NCBI GenBank assembly: GCA_950097015.1
Contig: CATNEN010000030.1
Span: 310,001 to 374,000 of the forward strand
DNA length: 64,000 nt
Direction: 5' to 3'
From: Macrostomum hystrix
Taxonomy: Eukaryota > Platyhelminthes > Macrostomidae
Shown here: positions 13,412 to 25,300 of the stretch, one piece after another
How positions within the stretch are numbered: the stretch's first letter is position 1
How the letters are laid out: every line of letters begins with the position of its first letter
Notes under the pieces: generated by a model
Database searches by the model: none
Seen by the model: only the letters and a program-made list of their open reading frames with translations
What the model was told of the DNA's origin: nothing
Position numbers and translations under genes: made by a program

Positions 13412-14405
13412 CGTAGTGTAGTATGAAATAGTATTGTACGAGTATCGTAGTATCGTAGTATCGTAGTATCGTAGTATCGAATAGTATCGTAGTATCGTAT
13501 AGTACGTATAGTATCGTAGTATCGTAGTATCGTAGTATCGTATAGTATGGTAGTATCGAATACTATTGTAGTATCGTAGTATCATATAGTATCGTAGTAT
13601 CGTAGTATCGTATAGTATCGTAGTATCGTAGTATCGAATACTATCGTAGTATCGTAGTATCGTATAGTACCGTAGTATCGTAGTATCGAATACTATCGTA
13701 GTATCGTATAATATCGTAGTATCGTAGTATCGTAGTATCGTAGTATCGTATAGTATCGTAGTATCGAATACTATTGTAGTATCGTAGTATCGTATAGTAT
13801 CGTAGTATCGTAGTATCGAATACTATCGTAGTATCGTATAGTATCGTAGTATCGTAGTATCGTAGTATCGAATACTATCGTAGTATCGTATAGTATCGTA
13901 GTATCGTAGTATCGTATAGTATCGTAGTATCGTATAGTATCGTAGTATCGTATAGTATCGTATAGTATCGTATAGTATCGTAGTATCGTAGTATCCTAGT
14001 ATCGTATAGTATCGTAGTATCGAAGTATCGTAGTATCGTATAGTATCGTATAGTATCGTAGTATCGTAGTATCGTAGTATCCTAGTATCGTATAGTATCG
14101 TAGTATCGAAGTATCGTAGTATCGTATTATCGTATAGTATCGTAGTATCCTAGTATCGTAGTATCGTAGTATCGAATACTATCGTAGTATCGTAGTATCG
14201 TATAGTATCGTAGTATCGTAGTATCGAATACTATCGTAGTATCGAATACTATCGTAGTATCGTATAGTATCGTAGTATCGTAGTATCGTAGTATCGTAGT
14301 ATCGAATACTATCGTAGTATCGTAGTATCGAATACTATCGTAGTATCGTAGTATCGAATACTATCGTAGTATCGTAGTATAGTAGTATCGTAGTATTGTA
14401 GTATC
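13412..14405. repeat. Satellite-like array of 8- and 10-bp units
   Basis: About 1 kb built from CGTAGTAT and CGTATAGTAT with interspersed CGAATACTAT, which is nearly the inverse of the 10-bp unit. Units are mixed rather than strictly periodic, and near-palindromes recur every few tens of bases. Confidence 0.95.
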
Positions 14406-14469
14406 GTGCAGCGCATTACTTAACCCTGCAGAGAGATACATGCATAGTTGAAACCCAGAAATGGGAAAC

Positions 14470-14700
14470 TGATAGAGGTTCATACAGAGCAATGTTAGTT
14501 GTCCTTGTCACCAAGGTCTTTGACAAGAATCGCTGAATATCTCGACGATACTGACGTCGAACGGCTTTGAAAGTTAGTTCATTGTTAAGGGGCGGAAAAT
14601 TATCATCCATACGATGGACTTTCACGAAAATCGGGCATTCGGTTTGGGAGCTATCGTGAAGTAGACAGTGGGTATTCGAACTATCCCCTGTGGTCTTTCC
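14470..14700. mobile_element. MITE-type repeat, right half
   Basis: Starts near AGAGGTTCATACAGAG and runs through GACAAGAATCGCTGAATATC and TTTCGGTTTGGGAGCTATC. Close relatives lie at 48,810-49,040, 52,600-52,720 and 60,350-60,710. It ends near GTGGTCTTTCC, like the other right ends. Confidence 0.65.
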
Positions 14701-15281
14701 TTGAACGGTTAAAGTTTTTTAAATAAGAATTGCGAGGTGCGATTAGAAACATTTTGTCCTCTTTGTACTATAGAAATCTGTTCTTCTCTCTATGAGCTCG
14801 TTTGTTTGACATCAAAGCAAAGCCTTATACTTGCAGATGAATGCAGAATATAGTGATCATCTGAGCTCTAATGGCAATTATTCAGTATTATTCGGCTAGC
14901 GTGATTTCTTTCAGGTTGACTCGCGTTGACCATTAGGGCACTTTGATAAACAAATATTCAGACGCTTGAATCGGAGCCATTTCTTATCGCTTAGAGGACC
15001 TTTATCAGGCTTTACAGTGTTCGATTCTTAGTAAATTAAACAAACAAGCTGAGAGGCTGTCAACCAAACTGGATGCTACCAACGGCTCGCACTTTTAGTA
15101 GAGTTATGCAGAAATGAATGCTAGATTAGTTTCGAGTGTGATACGCTACGACACGCAGATCTACATTAGGTCCACTTCAGATTGCCCAACACAAGGCTCG
15201 AGCATCAAGAGCGTCGCTTAGTCCCGATCAGTATTTAGCCGACTCCGTAATAAGTGCTGATTGTTAGCACCAGCCATGGAA

Positions 15282-15560
15282 GCACCACCAGACGTCGCAG
15301 CAACCACCCGACGTCGCATCAGCCACCAGACGTCGCAGCAACCACCCGACGTCGCATCAGCCACCAGACGTCGCATCAGCCACCAGACGTCGCATCAGCC
15401 ACCAGACGTCGCAGCAACCACCCGACGTCGCATCAGCCACCAGACGTCACAGCAACCACCCGACGTCGCATCAGCCACCAGACGTCGCAGCAACCACCCG
15501 ACGTCGCAGCAGCCACCAGACGTTGCAGCAACCACCAGACGCCTCAGCATCCACAAGATG
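15282..15560. repeat. 18/36-bp minisatellite
   Basis: Alternating 18-bp units, one with CACCAGACGTCGCA and one with CACCCGACGTCGCA, about 15 in all. AatII-type GACGTC sites recur throughout. The 111- and 144-codon open frames here are by-products of the period. Confidence 0.93.
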
Positions 15561-16041
15561 TCGCAGCAATTCCAAGCAACAACAGAGCATTTTTAATTTT
15601 TTGCTTTATATTAGACTTCTTTGCTATTTCCTTTCGGTATGTTATAATTAAGAATTCGAATGCCCTTGTATTAGTTATCAACCTCTGACAGATACTGTGA
15701 AATGGCAAAAGCTTATGTACGAGTAGTTGAGCACACAGTCGAGAAAAGACAAACGACTCCACCAGAAGCAGTTAGTTTTGCAGATGAGGCACTCTGAATT
15801 TCTAATTAAATATTTATTAGATTTTGGTGCTAAGGGCTATAAAAAAGCGAAAAACGAGTGTGCATTTAGGATGAAGCTGTCAAATTTGATTTCGTTTTTA
15901 AACCTGACATTCCCCAATGACTGACGTGTTCGCAGTTGTACTAATATCAAATAAACGTGAGAAACGCAGAACTAAAGACTTGAATAATAATGATAATTGA
16001 GTAGATATACACTAAATTTTATATTTCAAGATTCATAACAA

Positions 16042-16047
16042 TTTATT
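16042..16047 (-). terminator. Candidate polyadenylation signal of the C2 gene
   Basis: AATAAA on the minus strand, about 330 bases beyond the stop codon. Position alone supports it. Confidence 0.4.
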
Positions 16048-16379
16048 AGGCAAAGCTTCACAAGAGGTGCTCTACAAAAAAGTTAGTTTCTGCGCGCGAT
16101 TTTTCTGGAATTCAGCTTCTCTTAGTCAAAAAAATTAAGAACACATGAACAGGTTCACTACACCAATAAACAGCCGAAAATTCCCTTAGTTGAACATTTT
16201 TTCTCCAGACACAAATTTCTAGTGCACACCAAGTTTTGCACGCGAGTAGGCCATTTAAGCCAGCATAGAAGGGCGCTTGTGCGCTTAAAACACGGACCAC
16301 AGCTCAGTTTGAGCTGGTCGAGTAAGCATAGTTTTATCAATCCATTTAGAAGTTTAAGATGCCACAATTCAGAGAAATT

Positions 16380-19300
16380 CTAGTCAATCGGAACAATGCC
16401 CAGCCACGCACTAACTGGCTTGGCCTCGCGGCAAGCGTCCTTCATGGCCTCTCGCATCAGGTCGCCCTCTTCGTTCTTCCCAACGTAGCTCAGCACTAGG
16501 CGACCGATGGGTGTCTCGTCTTTCTGTCCTCCGGCACCGCCGCCGGACTTGCTCTCCTGACTGGAGGTGGAGCGCCGCCTGTTGCCGCTGTACACTGACA
16601 GGACCAGGCTGGTGTCACGGCGCTGATCTTTGGGCACCTTGAACTGAAAGGATTCGCTAAGCCGTACGGAGCGACTCTCACCGCACTGGTGGTGCGAGGA
16701 CTGCTTGCTATCCGCTTTGCTCTCGCCGTGGTAGCGCTTCAGTTTGATGAATATGTCTGCAAATGTTTAACGAGAATGCTAGGAATGCTTGGTTGAGCGG
16801 CGATGTGGCACTCTGGGTAAGCAGAAGATAGACATTTGAATGAGCAAGATGCTAGTCGTATCGTAACTAGACACCAGGCACTCGAAGGAACTACGAGCGT
16901 ATAGTACGCATATTTGTATCACTCGGGTCTGCTTAGCTCTCCTTGAGCTCAAAAAAGCTCTAGGCTATTGCTTCAAAGGAAATTATCACGAAACTCGGCC
17001 GGGTCAGCCTCAGATGTTTTGTACGGACTGCAGGGAACAGTCGGAGACCTCACCTGAGGCTCAGAAATCGGAAGCAAACTGCGCCACAGAGGCTTGCCTC
17101 GCTTCCGATCTTCTTCAGTTTTCGGTCTCTTTCTGTTTGCTCTTATTCTTCTTCACTAAATTAGTGCGCAAACATGCAACACGTAACTCGCTTGCTGGAC
17201 GCACTTTTCAAACGACACAGCTGGCCTAGATAGAGCTACATTTGATTTGCTTAGAAGATGTGACAGCATTTAGATTCGAGCTATGTTCTGCGATTCGTGA
17301 GCCAGAGTGTCACTGCAATCCGTGAGCCCCTCTCACCAGAGTGTCACTGCAATCCGTGAGCCCCTCTCATCAGAGTGTCACTGCGATCCGTGAGCCCCTC
17401 TCATCAGAGTGTCACTGCAATCCGTGAGCCCCTCTCATCAGAGTGTCACTGCAATCCGTGAGCCTCTCTCATCAGAGTGTCACTGCAATCCGTGAGCCTC
17501 TCTCACCAGAGTGTCACTGCAATCCGTGAGCCTCTCTCATCAGAGTGTCACTGCAATCCGTGAGCCTCTCTCATCAGAGTCTCACTGCGATCCGTGAGTC
17601 TCTATCATCAGAGTGTCACTGCGATCCGTGAGCCCCTCTCATCAGAGTCTCACTGCAATCCGTGAGCCTCTCTCATCAGAGTGTCACTGCGATCCGTGAG
17701 TTTCTATCATCAGAGTCTCACTGCAATCCGTGAGTCTCTATCATCAGAGTGTCACTGCGATCCGTGAGCCCCTCTCATCAGAGTGTCACTGCGATCCGTG
17801 AGTCTCTATCATCAGAGTGTCACTGCGATCCGTGAGTCTCTATCATCAGTCTGTTTTATTGCTTTGTCTGCTCGGTCTGGTAGGGCGATGCTCACATGCA
17901 TAGGCAGTAAGCTGCTTAGAGCTGCTCATATTCCGTTGTATCTGTTGTCCTATGTTTTTATGCTGCCATAAGTAAACATTCCCAAATAAACTCCCGAGGC
18001 ACCTATTGACTTAGATTACCCCCAGTCGACCTGATAATTCCCTGCTTAATGTCAAAGCAATGCAATCGTTGGGACGACACAATTTTGCATAGGAGGCAAA
18101 TTATTTTTATGCATCCTAGAAGTCCAAAGTCAACCGACTTGCTTCCTTGCTATCACCGAATGCGGGACATCAGCATGGCTGAGTGATAGCGATTCTCAGG
18201 TGCTCTGGTTTCGACTAGGCTCTTACACTGATGGATATACTAAGGATTGAGATCTAGCCACCAGGAAATCTACTATGGATTGAGATCTAGCCACCTAGAA
18301 ATCTACTGCAGATTGGGATCTAGCCACCTAGAATTCTACTGCAGATTGGGATCTAGCCACCAGGAAATCTACTGCAGATTGGGATCTAGCCACCTAGAAA
18401 TCTACTGCAGATTGGGATCTAGCCACCTAGAAATCTACTGCAGATTGGGATCTAGCCACCAGGAAATCTACTATGGAATGGGATCTAGCCACCAGGAAAT
18501 CTATTGCAGATTGGGATCTAGCCACCTAGAAATCTACTGCAGATTGGGATCTAGCCACCAGGAAATCTACTATGGAATGGGATCTAGCCACCAGGAAATC
18601 TACTATATTATTGGGATCTAGCCACCAGGAAATCTACTATATTGATTGGGATCTAGCCACCAGGAAATCTACTATATTGATTGGGATCTAGCCACCAGGA
18701 AATCTACTATATTGATTGGGATCTAGCCACCAGGAAATCTACTATATTGATTGGGATCTAGCCACCAGGAAATCTACTATATTGATTGGGATCTAGCCAC
18801 CAGGAAATCTACTATATTGATTGGGATCTAGCCACCAGGAAATCTACTATTGATTGGGATCTAGCCACCTGGAAATATACAATGGATTAGGATCTAGCCA
18901 CCTGCTAGATCCAAATGCTGGAAATCGTTGGAAATCGCTGGAAATCTACTATATGGATTGGCATCTAGCCATATGGAAATCTACTATATGGATTGGGATC
19001 TAACTATCTGATAACATAACAATAGATTGGGTTCTACTTAATACTGCGTAGTGGAAATTGTCCTTTGAGATTTTAGCAATCGTTCTCTAGGACTCTAGCC
19101 ACCAGGAGGTATCTTTTTAAAGGCTCGATTTCTGTATTACCGAAAATCAGTTGGCAGACTGCGTAATTAAAAATTAGTTTACTTACCTTTATTTTGACAA
19201 TCCTTGATTTGGTGCACCTCGTTTACTGTGACCACGAGACGCTCCAGCATTTCATAGTAGCTCAGAGTGATGTGCATCAGTCCAATGGTGAGTCCAGCCT

Positions 19301-22300
19301 CCACCGCCTTGCTGGAGGCGCTGAGATCTCGCCACATACTGATTGGCTGGCCGGAGTCCGCCTTGCCGTCGCCCAGCTCGCGCATTGTGTAGAAGGCGTG
19401 CCCGATCACCTTCTGGCGACCGTCGGGCCACGTGTCGATGGCCACAAAGTGAAGGCAGCACTTCTTTAAGTAGGAGCGGTCAACCTTGAGTTAAATATAT
19501 GTGAGAAAGGGGTAAGGGGGTGTTGCTAAACTATCATGGCTGTGAAATTAGCTGGGGTAAGGGAGGGTGTTGCTGAAGCGTCAATGGTGTGAAATTAGCT
19601 GGGGTAACGGAGGGTGTTGCTGAAGCGTCAATGGTGTGAAATTAGCTGGGGTAAGGGAGGGTGTTGCTGAAGTATCAAGGGTGTGAAATTAGCTGGGGTA
19701 AGGGAGTGTGCTGTTGAAGTATCAAGGGTGTGAAATTAGCTGGGGTAAGGGAGGGTGTTGCTGAAGTATCAAGGGTGTGAAATTAGCTGGGGTAAGGGAG
19801 GGTGTTGCTGAAGTATCAAGGGTGTGAAATTAGCTGGGGTAAGGGAGTGTGCTGTTGAAGTATCAAGGGTGTGAAATTAGCTGGGATAGGGGAGAGTGCA
19901 CTTTTAGCACTTCTGTGCTATAAAAGGTACAGAAGTCTGCAGGAGCGGTCCCAGTATTACATGTTTGTTTATCGATAAAAGTACGCATTCACGAGTATGC
20001 TTGCTTGAAGGCTGTTCTATTTCCCATGTTCAGAGATAACTTCTACTAACTAATGATTATATCTAAATTGGTTTAGATATCTATTTATCTAAGCGAACAA
20101 CCAGCCGCTAGTTCATTGAGCCAAGCAGAGCTCTTAATCCAGACCTCATCGCTGATATAAAAGTACAAAAACTAGCTAGACTCAAACAGACTGTTAGAGA
20201 CAGAAAAATGGTCGTTGAAAAAAGCTAATAATTAGCTAAAACCTTTTAATGTTGGTTGACTGTGCTTGATTTCATAGCCAATTCAAAATCAAATTGACAA
20301 GGAAGAGACAGCAGCAGAGAAGTAAGAGTGATTGATTAGAACAGACGAACTGTCAGGCGATGATTCCCCCGTTGGACATTTTTGTCCGCAGGGGAGCTGC
20401 TAAACAGCGCGTCGGCTCATTGATGCCGGCGTCCGCTTCACGCCGCAAAGAGCCATGGCAAAGCGCAAGCTTCTGCCTCACGCCGACCTGTGCCTTAGAG
20501 ATTTGAAAGACAGCGGCGGACTCCACGTCTTATCTGACGGCGAACCACGCACTCTCAATCTCACCCAACGCTAAAAAATCATCATCCCTTCGAGGGAAGA
20601 CGCTAACGAACACTGGAACCACCAGGAGGTCCACTGCTACGAGTATACGGACGGATCCCTTAAAGACGGCCTTGCCGGCTTTGGGGTCTGCATCCTGATC
20701 AACGGCCGCGTCATCGCCACGCACGCCCAGCATTCTGGGAGGCTTTCCACGGTCACAGAGCTGAATGCCAGGAACACGAGAGGAGAGACTATCGTCATCC
20801 ACTCTGACAGCCAAGCGGCCTTACAAGCCCTTTGCCGCACCACCACGTGCTCCCGGACAGTCGCTGACTGTGCCCGGCAACTCAACCTCCTGGCTCGTAG
20901 CAACACAGTCAGGCTGAGCTGGATCCCAGGGCATGCGGGCTTCCCAGAGAACGAGCTAGCGGACACCCTTGCCAATCGCCAAATTGATGACTGGGCTGAG
21001 TCCCTCCACAGGGACAGATGGGCGGGCACCCAGAAATGTCGACGATCCCGTGCAGTTCCGCGCCTCGCAGTTCTCGCAGGCTTAGGAACATCGTTTTGAG
21101 CCAAACCGTAATCCGCGCCCTCACCATACCCCCAAGTAATGCAGGTACCTATTTTTACAGCCGTGTGAACTTAATATTTAGGGAATTTATTATCTCACTC
21201 TGGGAGTTGGTTTTTGTAAGCAAAAATAGCAAAACAGTAAAGTGATTCGTCGGCTCAACTAAACCGGCCGTAAACCGGCTGCATTTTATGCACTTTTATC
21301 AAGAATTGTCTTCAGGTGTGGCTCGCAGGCTTCATAGCAACACAGGCAGGCTTCACGGGTTCATATTTTCAAGGATGCTTGGAAACCCAATTCGCAATCG
21401 TTGGTGAGCTTATCTTATTGCCACCCATCTCCGCCTGTTGCAATAAGCCTGCAATTTGAAACTAAGAGTCTTTCATGTGAAAATAATGAATTTCGTCCTT
21501 AACTGTTTGGAGCCACCATAGCAGGTTCGATACTATATCTTCGTACTGATCTATACTTCAGTCACTCTCACCTCAGTCACTCCCTTCTTTAGTCACTCCA
21601 TCCTTCAGTCACTCTCACCTCAGTCACTCTCACCTCAGTCACTCTCAACTCAGTCACTCTTAACTCAGTCACTCTCACGTCAGTCACTCTCAACTCAGTC
21701 ACTCTCACCTCAGTCACTCTCACCTCAGTCACTCCCTTCTTTAGTCACTCCATCCTTCAGTCACTCTCAGATCAGTCACCTTCACCTCAGTCACTCTCAC
21801 CTCAGTCACTCTCACCTCAGTCACTCTCACCTCAGTCACTCTCACCTCAGTCACTCTCACCTCAGTCACTCTCAACTCAGTCACTCTCACCTCAGTCACT
21901 CTCAACTCAGTCACCTTCACCTCAGTCACTCTCACCTCAGTCACTCTCACCTCAGTCACTCTCACCTCAGTCACTCTCAACTCAGTCACTCTTAACTCAG
22001 TCACTATCACCTCAGTCACTCTCAACTCAGTCACTCTCACGTCAGTCACTCTCAACTCAGTCACTCTCAACTCAGTCACTCTCAACTCAGTCACTCTCAC
22101 CTCAGTCACTCTCAACTCAGTCCCTTAGCTCAGTCTCTTACCTTCATGTGCTTCAATCAATCTAAAAGCGAACAGAAAATGGAATGGCAAGCTGAAGAAA
22201 ATCGTCAGTTAGTGCCTCAAGGTTTCTCAAAAAGGCGGGCTAATAGTTTTAGCCTCAAATAGGTAAGAAGCTTGGATACAGAAGCTCGCAGACTCGCGCA

Positions 22301-25300
22301 AACACATACACACACACACACACACACACCGTGCTCTCCCAATGTTTGCTCGTAAATGTTTTAGCAGCTAAAACAGGAGCAGAGAAAAAATCCTGGATTT
22401 GCTCTCCAGGCCGCCTCGTCTATCTGGGCGACACTAAAAAGGTGCGAAATTTCCGAGAATACCTTTTACTTGCTCACTTCTGGCTACTCATGTGCTGCCA
22501 GAAGTGACTGCTCAGAAAATCTGAAAATGAATTACTCGATTTTTATACCAGGGACCAACAGAGCCACATAGATGGCCTAGAAGGAATTCTCGCTGGACAA
22601 GCACACAAAGGTAGATTAAAGTCGGATTAAACAAGACAAAGGGCTTCAACGAAAAGGTACGGAGAGGCTGGGTTAGAGAATCTGGGATTGGGGAGAAAAT
22701 TTGGGTTTGGGGGAGAAAATTTGGGATTGGGGAGAAAATCAGGGATTGGGAATGGGCGAGAATCAGGGATTGGGAATGGCGAGAATCAGGGATTGGGAAT
22801 GGGCGAGAATCAGGGATTGGGAATGGGCGAGAATCAGAGATTGGGAATGGGGGGAATCAGGGATTGGGAATGGGGGGAATCAGGGATTGGGAATGGGCGA
22901 GAATCAGGGATTGGGAATGGGGAGAATCAGAGATTGGGAATGGGGGGAATCAGGGATTGGGAATGGGGAGAATCGGGGATTGGGAATGGGGAGAATCAGA
23001 GATTGGGAATGGGGGGAATCAGAGATTGGGAATGGGGAGAATCAGGGATTGGGAATGGGCGAGAATCAGAGATTGGGAATGGGGGGAATCAGGGATTGGG
23101 AATGGGCGAGAATCAGAGATTGGGAATGGGCGAGAATCAGAGATTGGGAATGGGGGGAATCAGGGATTGGGAATGGGCGAGAATCAGGGATTGGGAATGG
23201 GCGAGAATCAGGGATTGGGAATGGGCGAGAATCAGGGATTGGGAATGGGGAGAATCAGAGATTGGGAATGGGGGGAATCAGGGATTGGGAATGGGGAGAA
23301 TCGGGGATTGGGAATGGGGAGAATCAGAGATTGGGAATGGGCGAGAATCAGGGATTGGGAATGGGCGAGAATCAGGGATTGGGAATGGGCGAGAATCAGG
23401 GATTGGGAATGGGCGAGAATCAGGGATTGGGAATGGGCGAGAATCAGGGATTGGGAATGGGCGAGAATCAGGGATTGGGAATGGGGGGAATCAGGGATTG
23501 GGAATGGGGGGAATCAGGGATTGGGAATGGTCGAGAATCAGGGATTGGGAATGGGGGGAATCAGAGATTGGGAATGGGGGGAATCAGAGATTGGGAATGG
23601 GCGAGAATCAGGGATTGGGAATGGGCGAGAATCAGAGATTGGGAATGGGGGGAATCAGAGATTGGGAATGGGGAGAATCAGGGATTGGGAATGGGCGAGA
23701 ATCAGGGATGGGGAATGGGCGAGAATCAGGGATTGGGAATGGGCGAGAATCAGGGATGGGGAATGGGCGAGAATCAGGGATTGGGAATGGGCGAGAATCA
23801 GGGATTGGGAATGGGCGAGAATCAGGGATTGGGAATGGGCGAGAATCAGGGATTGGGAATGGGCGAGAATCAGGGATTGGGAATGGGCGAGAATCAGGGA
23901 TTGGGAATGGGCGAGAATCAGGGATTGGGAATGGGGGGAATCAGGGATTGGGAATGAGCGAGAATCAGGGATTGGGAATGGGGGGAATCAGAGATTGGGA
24001 ATGGGGGGAATCAGGGATTGGGAATGGGCGAGAATCAGGGATTGGGAATGGTCGAGAATCAGGGATTGGGAATGGTCGAGAATCAGGGATTGGGAATGGG
24101 GGGAATCAGAGATTGGGAATGGGGAGAATCAGGGATTGGGAATGTGGAGAATCTTGATTGGAATGGAGAGAATCAGAGATTGGGAATGGGGAGAATCAGG
24201 GATTGGAATGGGGAGAATCAGAGATTGGGAATGGGGAGAATCAGGGATTGGAATGGGGTGAATCGGGGATTGGGAATGGGGAGAATCGGGGATTGGGAAT
24301 GGGGAGAATCAGGGATTGGAATGGGGTGAATCGGGGATTGGGAATGGGGAGAATCAGAGATTGGGAATGGGGGGAATCAGAGATTGGGAATGGGGAGAAT
24401 CAGGGATTGGGAATGGGCGAGAATCAGAGATTGGGAATGGGGGGAATCAGGGATTGGGAATGGGCGAGAATCAGGGATTGGGAATGGGCGAGAATCAGGG
24501 ATTGGGAATGGGCGAGAATCAGGGATTGGGAATGGGCGAGAATCAGGGATTGGGAATGGGCGAGAATCAGGGATTGGGAATGGGCGAGAATCAGGGATTG
24601 GGAATGGGCGAGAATCAGGGATTGGGAATGGGCGAGAATCAGGGATTGGGAATGGGCGAGAATCAGGGATTGGGAATGGGGGGAATCAGGGATTGGGAAT
24701 GGGCGAGAATCAGGGATTGGGAATGGGGGGAATCAGGGATTGGGAATGGGGGGAATCAGGGATTGGGAATGGTCAAGAATCAGGGATTGGAATGGGGAGA
24801 ATCAGAGATTGGGAATGGGTAAAATCAGAGATTGGGAATGGGGGGAATCAGAGATTGGGAATGGTCGAGAATCAGGGATTGGGAATGGGGAGAATCAGAG
24901 ATTGGGAATGGGGGGAATCAGGGATTGGAATGGGAGATCAGAGATGAAGAGGGGATTATGAAAAAGTGATAAAATTGCTGAATAAAAACCATTCAACTGG
25001 GAGGGCTTTTGACTGAGAAAAGGGGAGAAAACCGATTGCTTTATATGAAATATTCGGTGTGAAAATGTCCTCAAACAGCTCAGAAAATGCCTCTCGGCGA
25101 AGGTACCGGCCTCCTTGGTTGCTGGCCCTTAGCAGCCGCATTCCTTTCGCATTCGATGAAGATAATTGGCATGTGCATTTATGCATGCGTGTCTGGATGG
25201 TGCGTGTGAGCATGAATATATATACGCGTATTATCCGTGTACTCAAAGGCCGGCTTGTGCTTGGCCAGTAGGTTCCGCGGGACTCAAGGAAGGTGGGAGA

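Larger units (their letters stand above)
10963..16379. other. Intergenic region between bark and the C2 gene
   Basis: No convincing gene on either strand. It holds tandem arrays at 11,571-11,848, 13,228-13,362, 13,412-14,405 and 15,282-15,560, and a MITE-type fragment at about 14,470-14,700. A GC-richer unclassified stretch lies at about 12,540-12,850. The remainder (11.9-12.5, 14.7-15.2 and 15.6-16.3 kb) is AT-rich with nothing I recognise. No AATAAA lies close behind the bark stop. Confidence 0.7.

Noticed and set aside
20575-21172. SINE-LINE shared 3' tail (LINE fossil followed by D2 sequence)
   Set aside because: The D2 fragment points opposite to the LINE, so it is not a shared tail by orientation.
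22688-24961. Open frames of 168-489 codons in all plus frames (GIGNGRES-type repeats)
   Set aside because: They lie over a 23/24-bp minisatellite inside an intron of the opposite strand. All three frames are open because the unit has no stop, with no splice or promoter support.
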